Assembly (NCBI GenBank): GCA_029255685.2
Contig: CM055319.2
Location: 18,627,247-18,691,246 of the forward strand
Direction: 5' to 3'
DNA from: Silene conica
Lineage: Eukaryota > Streptophyta > Magnoliopsida > Caryophyllales > Caryophyllaceae
DNA: 64,000 nucleotides
Part shown: piece after piece, positions 1-11,309 of the stretch
Position numbering within the stretch: the first letter of the stretch is position 1
How the letters are laid out: each line of letters begins with the position of its first letter
Notes under the pieces: model-generated
Databases searched by the model: none
Told to the model about the DNA's origin: nothing
Seen by the model: the letters and a program-made list of their open reading frames with translations, nothing else
Program-made: the position numbers and the translations under genes

Positions 1-845
1 AGACGATAACTTAATATCAACAAGTCTTATATTTTAAAACAAACTTTTTCGACAAAATAAACTATTGAAAATAATACGGAGTATGTGTTATTAGATTTGT
101 ATAAGATTTAGTAAAGTTAATAATTAACGACTTTGAATAAGATTTTTCGTAGGTCTTATTATTTTTCCGTGCATACTATAATAGATTTTCCGTTCATACT
201 TTATTATTCTGGAAATCTTGCAAAATGATACGATTTTCAATTTTAGAAATTTAGAATTCAATTCGATTAAATTAAACGACTTTGAACTTTATAAAAATAC
301 AACTTCTAAAACACGACTTCACAAATTCAGTAGCAGTCAAAAGGATATTGAATATATTTAGAAATTAAATTACAACTTCCAAAATTAATTACCGTATTAT
401 ATATTAAATAAGTTAAACTTTAACCGAAAGGGTAATGTATCGGCTCGTACAAATTTAATTAAAAACAAATTCGATTGTTTGAAATAAAACATGCAAAACT
501 ATTTTAATGCGATGTTATTTTTTTGCAATTTCTTTTCATTTTTAATCACTTGTTAATTTTTGAACATGCAACTACTTTACCAAATAAAATTTCACTTTTT
601 TACTTACTCTACTTGTTAATTTTTGAACATGCAACTACTTTACCAACTGCTTTTAATACTTTTAATATTTTAGTATAACATGCTAATGTAAATCACTAAA
701 GTAAAACACTTAAAATTACCAACAAATCAAAACATGCAAAAAAAACCCAAACAAAATCCAACAAAATATCCGTTCATATTAAAACTAAAAATTACATTTT
801 CATAATAAAAAGTAAATACTAAAACCGAATTTTTTTTTACAAAAA
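1..845. other. AT-rich intergenic DNA, no gene seen
   Basis: No coding signal was found. A 35-bp direct repeat occurs at about 549-583 and 612-646. The stretch from about 490 to 780 resembles 2056-2300 downstream of the next paralogue, so it looks like part of a tandem duplication unit of about 1.5 kb. A TACGGAGTA motif lies at 75-83. Confidence 0.5.
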
Positions 846-1118
846 CTACAACCTACTAAAACGATCCTTTAAACTACTAACTTCTGCAAGGTAATCTTCT
901 AAATTCACAGTGCAATATTCATACGCCAGCATCAACAGAAAGATGATAGGTTGCAGTGCTTCATGAGCACCCGGAATCCCTAGATCACAACCCAGGTTTC
1001 GGAATTCCATCACCAAAACAACCTTCCTCAACAGGGACAACTGTTCCTCACGAGTCTCGCTTATTGCATCCTCGTAGGACTGGATCAACTTAGCCATGTC
1101 TGACTTAAGAGCTTCCAT
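846..1118 (-). CDS. small helical protein, tandem family copy 1
   Basis: This is a 90-residue ORF of unknown function. It is intact, rich in Leu, Glu and Lys, and has no signal peptide or long membrane segment. It looks mostly helical, possibly coiled-coil, with a hydrophobic segment around residues 55-68. It shares about two thirds of its residues with copy 2 (2361-2633) over its full length. Conserved blocks are the start (M-[ED]-A-L-K), the SYED motif near residue 14, EFRNL near residue 38, and the LK-[DE]-R end. The start is chosen because all four copies begin at this ATG. On the minus strand the leader carries a telo-box (AAACCCTAA, 1129-1137) 11 bases before the ATG. Conservation between divergent copies implies real coding sequence. 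I do not recognise the family. Confidence 0.72.
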   Translation of the reverse strand: MEALKSDMAKLIQSYEDAISETREEQLSLLRKVVLVMEFRNLGCDLGIPGAHEALQPIIFLLMLAYEYCTVNLEDYLAEVSSLKDRFSRL

Positions 1119-2360
1119 TTTTTTAGGGTTAGGGTTTTTGAGGGAAAGGAAAGAGAGGGGAGGGTTTCTGGAGAAAAGTCTCAGGATAAGTGACCTTTTA
1201 GGAAGTGAAAGGATGAGATTTGGATGAATTTTTGGACTTGACTAACAATTTAAAAATACACTTTTGTATTTTAAATGAACGGCTAGGATTTCATTACCAT
1301 TAAACTTTCTTTTGAAATAAAAAATTATGTGTAATCAATACATATCACTTTTGTGTCGTCTTATCGTCTAAAAAAACTTATCGTCTTACTTAAAATGATC
1401 CGATCCTATCTTAAATTTAAATTTCGGTATAAATCGACTACGTTGCAAAATGTTATTTCGATTATTGTCTACAAATAAACCGTCATTACTTGTTATTTTC
1501 CAGTTTCGTTCCATCGTACGTATTTATAAGTTTTCATGATTCCATAATTTCGACGACTTTTAAAAAAATAAGATCAAAATAAATCATTATGTAAACCATC
1601 ATTACCTTTAATTGCTAATTTTATTAATAAGATAAAATAGCTACTTCGACTACTTTATACTCAACGATTTGTGTTATTATTAGACGATTCCAATTTTCCA
1701 TTTACAGTATACGATTCCATCATTTTGACGAGTTTCGAATTTTAAACCCGAGACTTTATACCAAATGACTATGCAATTTATGAATTCCCCAAATCTTAAT
1801 AAACTTAAAAATAAAACAATTCAGAATTAACCAACTTTTCGATTTCTCCAATTGTTTTCTTTTTCCATGCAAAATCATTACAATTTCGGTTTAACAATGC
1901 TAATTAATGATGGTATCTTTTAATCATCTACGAATTAAATTACAACTACAAAATTTAATTACTTTTTAGTTTTTTTCAAATAATAAACACCAACGAAATG
2001 AGTACTCAATTTATTTACAAATTAAATTATAAAGAAATACAATTCAAATTATAAAACATGCAAAACTATTTCAATGAGTTGTTAATTTTTTACAGTTTCT
2101 TATCAATTTTAACACGTTGTTCTTTTTTTAAGATGCAACTACTATTGAAAATCAATTTTCAACTTTCTAATGAGTCTACTATTAATAATTTACCGGAATA
2201 TCTAAAAGTAAATGTGTAAAGTAAAACAATAAAAATTACCATCAAATCAAAACTTGAAAAATACCCCAAACAAAATCCAACAAAATATTCATTCAAATTT
2301 AAACTGCATACTATATTTACATACTAAATAAAAAATAATAACACCGAAAATATAAAAAAC
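1119..2360. other. intergenic spacer in the small-gene cluster
   Basis: This AT-rich DNA separates copies 1 and 2. Its first 80 bases are the purine-rich leader of copy 1. Its last 300 bases match the downstream flank of copy 1, consistent with tandem duplication at a period near 1515 bp. Nothing else was seen. Confidence 0.5.
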
Positions 2361-2633
2361 CTACAACCTCCTAAGACGCTCCTTCAAACTAGTAACTTCT
2401 GAAAGGTACTCTTCTAAAGTCATCTCTAAATATTCATAAGACAGCAGCAACAGATAGATGGTTGGTTGGAGTTCTTCAACAGCACCCGGAAACCCTAGGG
2501 CAAAAGCCAGGTTTCGGAATTCCATCACCTTTACCACCTCCCTCAACAGGGACAACTGCTCCGGTAGAATATTGCGGATAACATCCTCGTAGGACTCGAT
2601 TAATTTAGCCATGTCCAACTTAAGAGCATCCAT
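2361..2633 (-). CDS. small helical protein, tandem family copy 2
   Basis: This intact 90-residue ORF of unknown function is collinear with copy 1 without gaps. It keeps the M-D-A-L-K start, SYED, EFRNL, the hydrophobic run around residues 56-68, and the ending L-K-E-R-L-R-R-L. It is acidic to neutral and probably alpha-helical. The leader on the minus strand has a telo-box-like AAACCCTAAA (2644-2653) 11 bases upstream of the ATG, in almost the same place as in copy 1. The flanks resemble those of copy 1, so this pair is the most recent duplication in the cluster. No catalytic or binding motif was recognised. A small scaffold or DNA-associated helical protein is only a guess. Confidence 0.72.
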   Translation of the reverse strand: MDALKLDMAKLIESYEDVIRNILPEQLSLLREVVKVMEFRNLAFALGFPGAVEELQPTIYLLLLSYEYLEMTLEEYLSEVTSLKERLRRL

Positions 2634-4254
2634 TTTTGTAGGTTTTAGGGTTTTGAGGGAAAGAAAATGGGAGGGGCGGTTTGTAGAGAGAGGTAAAACT
2701 AGTTTTTTAGAGAGATGGAGAAAGTCAGGAAAGAAGTGACGTTTTGGTCTTTTGAAAGTGAATGGATGTGACTTGGGTGGACTATTGAACTTGACTAAAA
2801 AAAAAAAAAATAGAGTATTACAATTAAAATGAACGGCTACGATTTCATTTCAAAGTTTAGGGTTTCAATTAAAAAACTTAAAACTTGAATGAACTTTTGT
2901 ACTTGACTTGAATGGACTTTCCAACTTCAGTAAAAACAATTAAATAAAACGTACACTATTGCAATTTGAAGTTGTAATTTAATTTTCAAAATTAAGTTTA
3001 AAATCCATTCGTCTGCTACTGAATTTGTGTACTCGTTTTTTTGAAGTTGTAATTGTTTAAAAACTAAAACTCGTTTTATTAATTCGAAATTAATTTTAAC
3101 TTTGTAATAATATTCAAGGTTTTTTCATTTAAAAATATTGAGCATAATATTATAACTATGAACGTAAAATTCAAATTTGTAAAATTAATTTTAACTTTGT
3201 AAAATTAAAATTTCTATAGTCGGTGCACTTCACTAATTCGGAGAAGATTAAAAGATACCATCATTAATTTGCATTGAGAAACCAGAAATCTAATGTAAGA
3301 TTTATGGAGTTCGAGGAGTAACTTTTTTATTTAATTTACTACTTTATGTTTAACCGTCTTGACAATTTCTACAACGTAAATAATTCGATAACACGAATTA
3401 ATACTACATATGAACAAAATAGTTTTTCATGTTTTAATAAAATCAGTCGAATTTGTTTTTAATTTCATTTGTAAGTAAATTCAATACCCTTTTGGTTAAA
3501 GTTTCTTTTACTTTAAAAATAAGAATGTTTGTTTTATTTTAAAAATATTAGTCATTTCGTAAAAATTAATGCTAATTTCTGGGTAATTATAAAATGAATA
3601 TTACTCCCTCCATTCTTTTTATATCACCCCATTTCTTTATACACGTTTGCCAATACTCATTTTGTTTCGATTATATCTTTAGCTACATACTACTAAAAAT
3701 TATAAAATTTTGATATTCTTAATCCTCTTATCAAGACAATCCAATAAAGATCTCAAATGAATATATTTCCGTGAACGGATTGAGAGAAAATTGATGTTGA
3801 ATACTCGATTGTGAATAGTGTCCAAAATGGGAATGGGGTGATATAAAAAGAATGGAGGGAGTATATTTCTAAATAATACAATTTGTTGACGTCATTTTTT
3901 TTTTATTAATATAATTAGTTGACGTCATATTTAGCAATTAGTGGAGTATAAGTTATTTAATTGTAATTATCAAAATAATTACTTCTTATACAAGTATTAA
4001 TGGCAGACTGAACACAAAAGAAGGAGACTTGCATTGAGACACAAAAAAGGTAATGATTATGCATTGAAAATGCAAGAAATGCTTTAATCTAAAAGTTGCT
4101 TTTATTTGACTAATTTAAAAGGCGTCGAATTTTATATTAACGTGAAGAATTAAATGAAAACTTTAAAATACGTACAATAGAACGAAACGTCAACAAAAAA
4201 AATAATATTAATAAAGAGACGTTATTAGAAAAAACCAATAATTTAAATTAAAAT
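2634..4254. other. intergenic spacer with a Stowaway MITE
   Basis: AT-rich DNA without ORFs of note. The first 130 bases form the purine-rich leader of copy 2. A Stowaway-type MITE occupies 3604-3861. The rest holds A/T runs only. Confidence 0.5.
3604..3861. mobile_element. Stowaway-type MITE (Tc1/mariner), 258 bp
   Basis: The ends are perfect inverted repeats of about 30 bp that begin CTCCCTCCATTC and continue through TATATCACCCC. They are flanked by TA dinucleotides at 3602-3603 and 3862-3863, the target duplication expected of Tc1/mariner elements. There is no coding capacity. The perfect arms suggest fairly recent insertion. The CTCCCTCC terminus is shared with the large mariner-like element at 45473-53301, which may belong to the family that once mobilised it. 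Confidence 0.93.
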
Positions 4255-4527
4255 CTACATCTTACTAAGACGATCCTTCAATTGCGTAATACTCTTGTTG
4301 TAGTCGGTGATACTCGTACCACAACTTTGGTATGCTACGAACAATAAATCGACGGTGGACTGGATCGCTTCATGGGCGCCCTCAATCCCTTGCGAACATG
4401 AACGATTTCTAAATTCGAGTATGTAAAGGACCTCCTTCAACAACGTGACTTGTTGTTCACGGGCGACACTTATTGCAGCCTCGTACCCTTTGATCAAATT
4501 TGTTGTGTCTTTTTTTATTGCATCCAT
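4255..4527 (-). CDS. small helical protein, tandem family copy 3
   Basis: A 90-residue ORF of unknown function, more diverged than copies 1 and 2. It keeps the M-D-A start, the LI..YE motif near residues 11-16, EFRN near residue 38, the G-[IF]-x-G-A motif near residues 47-51, and the LKDRL ending. It starts M-D-A-I-K, like copy 4, and the two share an A-R-E-Q-Q motif near residues 22-26, so they look like a sub-pair. Unlike copies 1, 2 and 4, its leader has no clean telo-box; the corresponding sequence (AACCGTAAACC) appears mutated. The reading frame is intact. No function can be assigned. Confidence 0.66.
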   Translation of the reverse strand: MDAIKKDTTNLIKGYEAAISVAREQQVTLLKEVLYILEFRNRSCSQGIEGAHEAIQSTVDLLFVAYQSCGTSITDYNKSITQLKDRLSKM

Positions 4528-6659
4528 ATTAAGGTTTACGGTTTTGTGAATAAGAATTATATTTTTTGGAGATAACTTGAGAGCTTCAGATTTTATAGAA
4601 ACTATTTGAAATTATGAGAACATAACACCTAATGACGGTTAATTTATAGACAATAATCTGAAATAGTCAAAACATTGAAAATCACCAATTTCTTAAATTT
4701 TCTATGGAACGTATTTATTGCAATTAAATTTTAAAAATTTGTAAAAATGCGCTTCGTAAGAATGACTCACGTAAACAAGAAAACGAATTTAAATCTTAAA
4801 AGAATAACGCCTAAATCATTGAATGCACCGTATTTATTGCTAAAACCTTAAAAATCAGTAATTTGTTAAATTTTCAATGCAACGCATTTATAGCTATTTT
4901 TTTTTTAACAAAACGTAAAAATGAAAAAAAAAACATAATAATTCCCAAAGAAAATTAAATATTCGAGGCAGTGTATTTATTGAAAAAATCATTGAATGCA
5001 CCATATTTATTGCAAAAAACCTTAAAATTCCCAAAATAAATTAAATGTTCATTGCAATGTATTTACTGCAAAATTATAAAAAAAGTAAACGTTAAATTTA
5101 TAATAATTGCATAAAATAAATTTTCACATAAAAAAAAATTAACATTGGTGAATTTCAAAATTAAATTGAATAAAATAAAATTTTAAGTAATGATTATGAG
5201 CATTTATGATAGTAAATCATAAGATTTGGTAATATTCTCAACATTAATTTGATTGTGACCATTTTGGGTGGCTTGTGCAATACTATTCACTAATTATACG
5301 ATACGATTATTTCATTGCGGTCATAATACAACTCGTCGTTAATTACACTAAACGATTAATAGATGAAAAAGAAGATAAAAATAGTCGTCCATTACAAATT
5401 AGTACCGAGTATTACATAACTATCATTTATTAAAAATATCGTCTCTTATAATATGGACGTTTTAACTTATTTTACACTAAATATGGTCATGGGCGGATCC
5501 AATGTATTTGATTTTATTTTTATTAAAAAATTGTTTGAAAAGAGATTTGAACCCATGACCTTCGGGTAACTTACCAAATTCTAACCCATTGAATCACTTT
5601 CATTTACTGTTAATTGTAGTACTAGAATGTATTATATTCTACGAATTAGATATTTTTTTACATATACTCCTAATTTAAATAATTTTTGAAAAAAAATTGA
5701 TTTCAAGATATGTCTATACTCTATAACCAATATGTTTTCATTCTATTATTAATTTCATGACTCATTTAGGAAAAAAAAACTCTAAAATATACAAATATTG
5801 TCTTAGATGTGCTTAGATAACACGTCATAAAAATAATTGTGCCCCCCTAAAACAAAATTTCTGCGTCCGCCACTGAATATGGTCGTTTTAAGTAAATAAA
5901 AAAATCGTCTGTTGTTAGAAATATACACTTACCTAATTAACTAATCGTCTCTTCTACAAAAAAAGTCTCTTTTAATACGGTCGTTTTACCTAATTAAAAA
6001 AATCGTCTCTTACATAATTATACGCCATTTTACCTAATTATAGACTTAATTAAATATTACCAATTACGGCTAATGTGACCCCTTAGGGTGGCTTCTGCGA
6101 TACTCTTCAATAATTCTAATTACATGAAATGATTATATTTTTACGATCATAATACAAATCATCGATTAATTGTATGTTTCTTTCGTTACGTTCTTAATAC
6201 AATTCATCGGGAATTAAAAGATACACGACTTTTTTTAAAACAACTTCACAATACTAATTTAACTTACTGAATCGTACTTTAATTTAATATAAATAAGCAA
6301 CAATATACTCGTATAATTTGCGGATTTACGTATTTTTGACTCCTTCTATTTTGTAAATATTTTTCAACCTAATGTTTATAATTTAAATTACTGTCTATCA
6401 GATGACTAACTTAAAAAGGTCATTTTAATTTTCGTTTTACTATTCTAACGGTTTCATTTTATTTATACATCATTTTATTTGCCATGCAAATAATTATATT
6501 AAACTAGTAGCAGCAAAAACATAGGAATACCAACATGCAAATAATAAATAAAGAAAATAACAAAATATAGCCTTACCATTAATAATATAAACATATATAT
6601 ACATCAATTCTAATTAAAAAAAACTAAAAAAACTAAAATTAAAAAAGAAATAAAAAAAC
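4528..6659. other. intergenic spacer with a hAT MITE
   Basis: AT-rich DNA between copies 3 and 4. It contains a hAT-type MITE (5488-5875). Two diverged copies of a short block ending in CGTCGTTAATTAC or similar lie near 5280-5345 and 6110-6200. No gene was seen. Confidence 0.5.
5488..5875. mobile_element. hAT-type MITE, 388 bp
   Basis: The imperfect terminal inverted repeats are CATGGGCGGATCC on the left and CAGTGGCGGACGC as read from the right end. They are bounded by an exact 8-bp duplication AATATGGT (5480-5487 and 5876-5883), the duplication length expected of hAT elements. No ORF is present. The CAGTGGCGGA end is of the type I know from common plant hAT-derived repeats. Confidence 0.88.
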
Positions 6660-6931
6660 CTACATCCTATTCAGACGCTCCTTCAACTCAGAAATACATC
6701 TGTTGTATTCGATAATTCTCGCGGCACCATTTGCAAATTCCGCCAACAACAGATCAATATTGGGTTGAAGGGCTTCGTACGCCCCCTTATCCCTAAACCA
6801 CACCCAAGGTTGTGAATCTCTATTATCGCAACCACCTCCTTCATCACCGTGAGTTGTTGCTCACGGGCTAGGGTTATGGCAGCCTCGTAGGCTTTGATGA
6901 GGTTGAGGGTGTCGTTTCTTATGGCATCCAT
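6660..6931 (-). pseudogene. small helical protein, tandem family copy 4, frameshifted
   Basis: This copy starts M-D-A-I-R and follows the family to about residue 50 (G-L-G-I-R-G). A one-base shift in the run of Gs near 6782-6790 then throws the open frame off, and the 82-codon ORF ends early at 6683. The neighbouring frame continues the family pattern (ALQP, then LKERLNRM) to a stop at 6660-6662, exactly where the other copies end. So this is a full-length gene with a single-base indel, either a young pseudogene or an assembly error in a homopolymer. The leader has a telo-box (AAACCCTAA, 6935-6943). Everything outside the indel looks conserved, which suggests recent decay. Confidence 0.75.
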
Positions 6932-7617
6932 TTCTTAGGGTTTAGTAGGTTTTGAAAAAAGGAGAGTTTAGGAGCTTTTGGAAAGAGGAGGGTTTAGATA
7001 AGTTCACAGAGTATGGGTAAAATTAAGGGAAGTGAAAGTTTATATTAGTGAGTTCTACCTTGCAAATTGCATGGAACATGTACACGTGTCACCATGTCAT
7101 TGCAAAACACTTCACTAATTGCAGTTAATTGACATATCGATTATTTGCTTACGTTCGTAATACTACAATTTATCGATACTTAAAAGATACCTATTTTTTT
7201 AAAACACTAAAAAATCGATAATTCGTGTAATACTAACTTAAAAGATACCTATTTTTTAAACTGGGTAAAGAGAGGTTCATTTTAGGGTTTCACCTATTCT
7301 TTTTTTAAAATTATGATTTAACTATGAACAATTTCATTTCAACTGCATTCAAAAACAAAATTGCCATCAATATAGTGACCAATTAACAACTCTAACTTTT
7401 TAAAAACATCTTGTTAAATAAAAGTCAAAAATAACTAAAATAGCACCAAGTTAAATTATAGTACTCCATAATTGAAGGGAAAACACTTTTTTCATTATAT
7501 AATAAACATAATTTACATAAACTAAAAACAGAAAAATACAAATAAATATAAACTAACTACACAAAAAAAAAACATTAAAATATAACTAAGGCGAAGTTGA
7601 TGAGAAAAAATGAAAGC
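6932..7617. other. intergenic spacer, no gene seen
   Basis: The first 80 bases are the purine-rich leader of copy 4. The rest is AT-rich, with a short duplicated block containing AAAAGATACCTATTTTTT near 7179-7198 and 7231-7250. No gene or mobile element was recognised. Confidence 0.45.
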
Positions 7618-8124
7618 TTAAATGCGACTACATCCGACGCAACCATCGAACTTAAGCTTCTTAGAACTATTCCTCGAACGAATAGTTCTCCCAACTAATC
7701 TTTGTGACTTCTTCGGAGGGGCTAAGTCGGGTGTTGATAGGCACGGGGATTTCCCTTTCCCCTCGGGGGAAACCCTACGCCTCTTTAGTGTCACCAAGGG
7801 AGGCGGTATCACCTCCACCACCTCGTCCTCGTCCACCACCTCCTCCACCCTTATGATGGACTTGTCCACCTTAGGGCAAGCCATCATCTCCACCCCTTCC
7901 CCAACATTCTTCCAATACATCTTATCGAGCTCAAACCTCCCCCAATTTAACATGTTAAACTCTTCCTCGTACAAGTCAACGAAGAAAGGATTACCATAGT
8001 AACCGGGAGAAGCACGCTCAATGGCGGTTTGGACACTTTTAGGACCGACTTCTTTAATCAACTCCCTCATAAATAAACGTGTGCATACAATGTCCCTAAC
8101 ATGCGATTTCTTTTCTTCCGACAT
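7618..8124 (-). CDS. 168-residue hypothetical protein with basic C-terminal half
   Basis: This intact ORF is of unknown function. Residues 1-85 look globular, with aromatic clusters such as PGYYGNPFF and LDKMYW. Residues 90-105 are very acidic and Val-rich. Residues 110-168 are basic and Ser/Pro-rich with KRRR and KKSQR patches, which could serve as a nuclear localisation or nucleic-acid-binding tail. There are two Cys near the end (CVGC). Its GC content is well above its surroundings, which supports coding. The start ATG lies 20 bp from the right edge of an LTR-element target duplication. A TATA box on the same strand lies beyond the element at 13465-13474, so its leader appears split. It could instead be a conserved element-associated ORF, but nothing in it resembles one. 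Confidence 0.55.
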   Translation of the reverse strand: MSEEKKSHVRDIVCTRLFMRELIKEVGPKSVQTAIERASPGYYGNPFFVDLYEEEFNMLNWGRFELDKMYWKNVGEGVEMMACPKVDKSIIRVEEVVDEDEVVEVIPPPLVTLKRRRVSPEGKGKSPCLSTPDLAPPKKSQRLVGRTIRSRNSSKKLKFDGCVGCSRI

Positions 8125-8144
8125 TCTTAAGTTGATTAAATTAC

Positions 8145-9542
8145 TGATAAGGGTAAAGTCGTCACCCTAAATCAAAGTAATCCTTAGGATACTACTAACT
8201 AATAGCTAGCGGTAAGAAAGGTATCGAATCCACAGGGAGGCGGTAATAAATCGTTTGCTAAAGTAAATAAGTCTTAAAGTAACAATTGGGTTGTTTTGAT
8301 TGTTTTTGTTGTCTAACAAACTAATTGCAAAATAAGTAAATAAAGATGTAAACAAGTATTAGGAAAGATCTAGGGATCAAGTTCACATAGGCAATTATCC
8401 AGGGGAATAGGATTTAACTAATTTAATTGGGCAGAAGTATTATTTAAGATCATATGTCCGGTCGGTATTCATATAATCTTTAGATCTAAACCTAACATGC
8501 GGTCGCTATAATTAGGTCAGTCTATTCAATTGTTGTGGCCTATCTTAGTCTTAGTCTACGGTCGGATCTAAGACTAATTCGCGACACTAATTAACTAATC
8601 CTGGCCAGTAATTAATTAATTAGATTTAAAACAACAATAGAACAATAATAATAAGCAGTTTAACAATTAAACGTCATTAAAGTTTGATTCCCCCTTCTAA
8701 TCACCTAGATCCCTTTTCACCCTAGACAAATAAATTAGCTACGCATGGCTTGGGATCTAACTACAACAATATTGATTGAAAACATAATTAATAAAGCAAT
8801 AAACTAAGAACAAGAATAATTGAAGAACAATAAAGTAGAGATTATGATTAAATACCGTAAATAAGAGAACAAGATCCGAAGGCAATTGCTAAATAATAAT
8901 CTAGAGAGCTACTAGTAATAATTAGGGTTTTTAGAGTAATAAAAAGTGTCTCTAACAATAGACTACGAAGCCTTTATTTATAGTAAACTACTAAACAATT
9001 TATGGAAACTCGGGGTAAATTAAAGCACTCGATCGAGCACTCAAGGCACTCGATCGAGTGTTGGTGGCACTCGATCGAGTGCTCTCAGCGTGTAATTTCT
9101 GCTTCGCGCACTGAATTTCAAACGGTCGCCATTTCTTCGTTACTTGTCCGAATCAAGTGATTTTCGTGGCGTTGGAAAGCTAAGAGAATGAGCTTTCACC
9201 TCCAATTGGAATCACCAGATTATCATTTGTATAACTCGAGATATGGCTCTCCAAAGTAGGTACTAGTTATAAGGAGCTCTTCTTTGTGCTTGCCTTCGAT
9301 AATCTCCTTAGCTCTTCCTTTCTAGATCCTCATGACGTGCTAAGTGTGTTCCTTCATGTCGGGTCCGCGGTGCTCCAATCCATCTTTTGCTCCATAAATG
9401 CATCAATCCTGTATTAAACACCGAAAAGCGGAAGTATCGACATTCTAATATAAATAGCATATAAATGACACAATTTATCACAAGAATCATCTCAAAACAA
9501 CTAAAGGGGATGCATAAAAGTGTATACGAATATGACTCATCA
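8145..9542 (-). repeat. 3' LTR of the non-autonomous element
   Basis: This 1398-bp LTR is downstream in the element's own orientation. It contains three copies of the palindromic block around CTCGATCGAG at about 9025-9085. ORFs inside it have no supporting features. Confidence 0.93.
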
Positions 9543-9556
9543 AACTCCCCCAAACC
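9543..9556 (-). other. polypurine tract
   Basis: On the minus strand this reads GGTTTGGGGGAGTT, directly abutting the TGATGAGTC start of the 3' LTR. It follows the phrase CTTGAGGACAAGCAAAG. It is the plus-strand priming site for reverse transcription. Confidence 0.85.
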
Positions 9557-11309
9557 AATCCTTTGCTTGTCCTCAAGCAAAGCATCGCACAGTACAAAAG
9601 GCAATCATACAAATGGTGAATAAATAACTCAGAACTAATGTTAGTGCATATACAAATCCCAAGCTGTCCACATTTATAACAAAGTGATGACCAAATGTAC
9701 CAATAAAACAAATTCAAAGGTACGGGTGATAGAAAACGCAGCTCAAGTCACAAGGTTGATATGACGGTGTAATATAGACAAAAACCAAATACCTTTCAAC
9801 CTTGCAAGACAAATTTTAGTCGGATTCTCGCGAATTCACTCACGCTAATATGTATATGTAAGGGTGAGGTATATGTGAAGATAGAAAGAAATAAGAACAC
9901 TCACTCAACTTAATGAAACATGCATGCAATCTAGTGTGATAGAGATTTCCCCAACAATTATGCATGTATAGATGGACAAAGTACATGTATCAAGACGGCA
10001 AGGAGGCTAGTGGGTAAGGGTAAAGAAATGGTTTGTGCCAAAGCACGTTATGGATATGTGGAGCTAAGACGGTAGTCGCAGCGCAAAAAAAACCATAACT
10101 ACTTCTTTAATGAAAGATAAACCAACCCAAAAATAGAGAAATCATCTCGACTTGATAGAACATGAGAGTTTATAGCATTACTCTCCAAATATGCATTAGC
10201 CTCTAGATAGTTTCCTTAAATCTCTTAACAAAATCCAATGAAGCATTCTCTTTTTTTTTTCGAATCACAAATATTCTTCTATTTTTGAAGTTTTTTTTTT
10301 CTTTCCCTTTTTTTTCTTCTTCTTTCTTGTGCTTCATATATTTTTTTTTTCAACATAAGAGATTGACACAATTGCTCCCAGATTTTCACTACACCCACTT
10401 GGACAAAATTAGTCCCTTTCCAGCCATAGTAATGAAATATCATGATAAACCAAGCAACTGCGACTGTCCTGAAAAGGTAGGCAAATTCTAAGATTGTAGC
10501 TTATAAATATTCAAATACAAAACATGCTACAAGGTTTCAAACGAGTTTTTCATAGGGAATTGGATTTCAAAGGTAGAAAGGCAAATTTTTGGCTATGTGA
10601 AACTTATTTGAAGGTAAGGACCGCCTATCCTCATGTACTTGTCATACATTCACATAAAAGCATCAAGCAATCAATTTCACACTTATGCAGTTTGATATTA
10701 CATATTCCACAAGGAGAAACCACACTAAAGCCTAAATAACAATGAGACCAGTTTATTAATGTTCCTGGCCTAGGAAGCTCTATAGACCTCAGAATTTAAG
10801 TAGTTTACCAACTTAATTTGTCAAGTCTAATCAATATAAGGCATGTCGATTACGGTCAAGACTTGATCATTGAGCTTTGTTTTCATAGGCTAACGGGTCA
10901 AAACAATGTACATGGATAACTATTTGCGATTCAAATGCAAAAACAATGCAAATTATCGTCATTGCTATTTAGTTCACCAACACTCGACCTAAAAATAAAA
11001 GAAAAATGAATTTTTTAATTTTTTTTTAAGCACACAACATAAAATAAAGATTCTCCCCCAAACCTAAATGTCACAGTGTCCTAATTGTGACCTAAAAAAT
11101 AGGTAAGGGACAATATAAAATATAACCAACACCCTAAAGGACACTACTAACAAACGGAAAGGAGAAAACATAACACACTAAATATAAAATAAAGAAAGAA
11201 AAAATAAAAGGATAATACCAGCTGGAAAGCATAAGAACTCCCCCAAACCAGCTGCAAAGCGGGGGTCTTGACGATTCATACGTAACCAAGGCAATTTTTT
11301 TTTGTGACT
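9557..11309 (-). other. internal non-coding region of the element
   Basis: No retroviral domains are detectable in any frame. The region has pyrimidine and A runs and two further GGTTTGGGGGAG-like sequences (near 11053 and 11239 on the opposite strand). Short ORFs here lack recognisable features. It probably serves as packaging and replication sequence. Confidence 0.6.

Noticed and set aside
7622..7999. 125-codon ORF on the plus strand
   Set aside because: It is the antisense shadow of the 168-residue ORF. Its Ser/Thr runs come from the acidic GAG/GAT codons on the other strand.
9308..9717. Two ORFs of 76 and 98 codons at the LTR edge
   Set aside because: They cross the LTR boundary. A similar ORF recurs in the other LTR only because the LTRs are identical.
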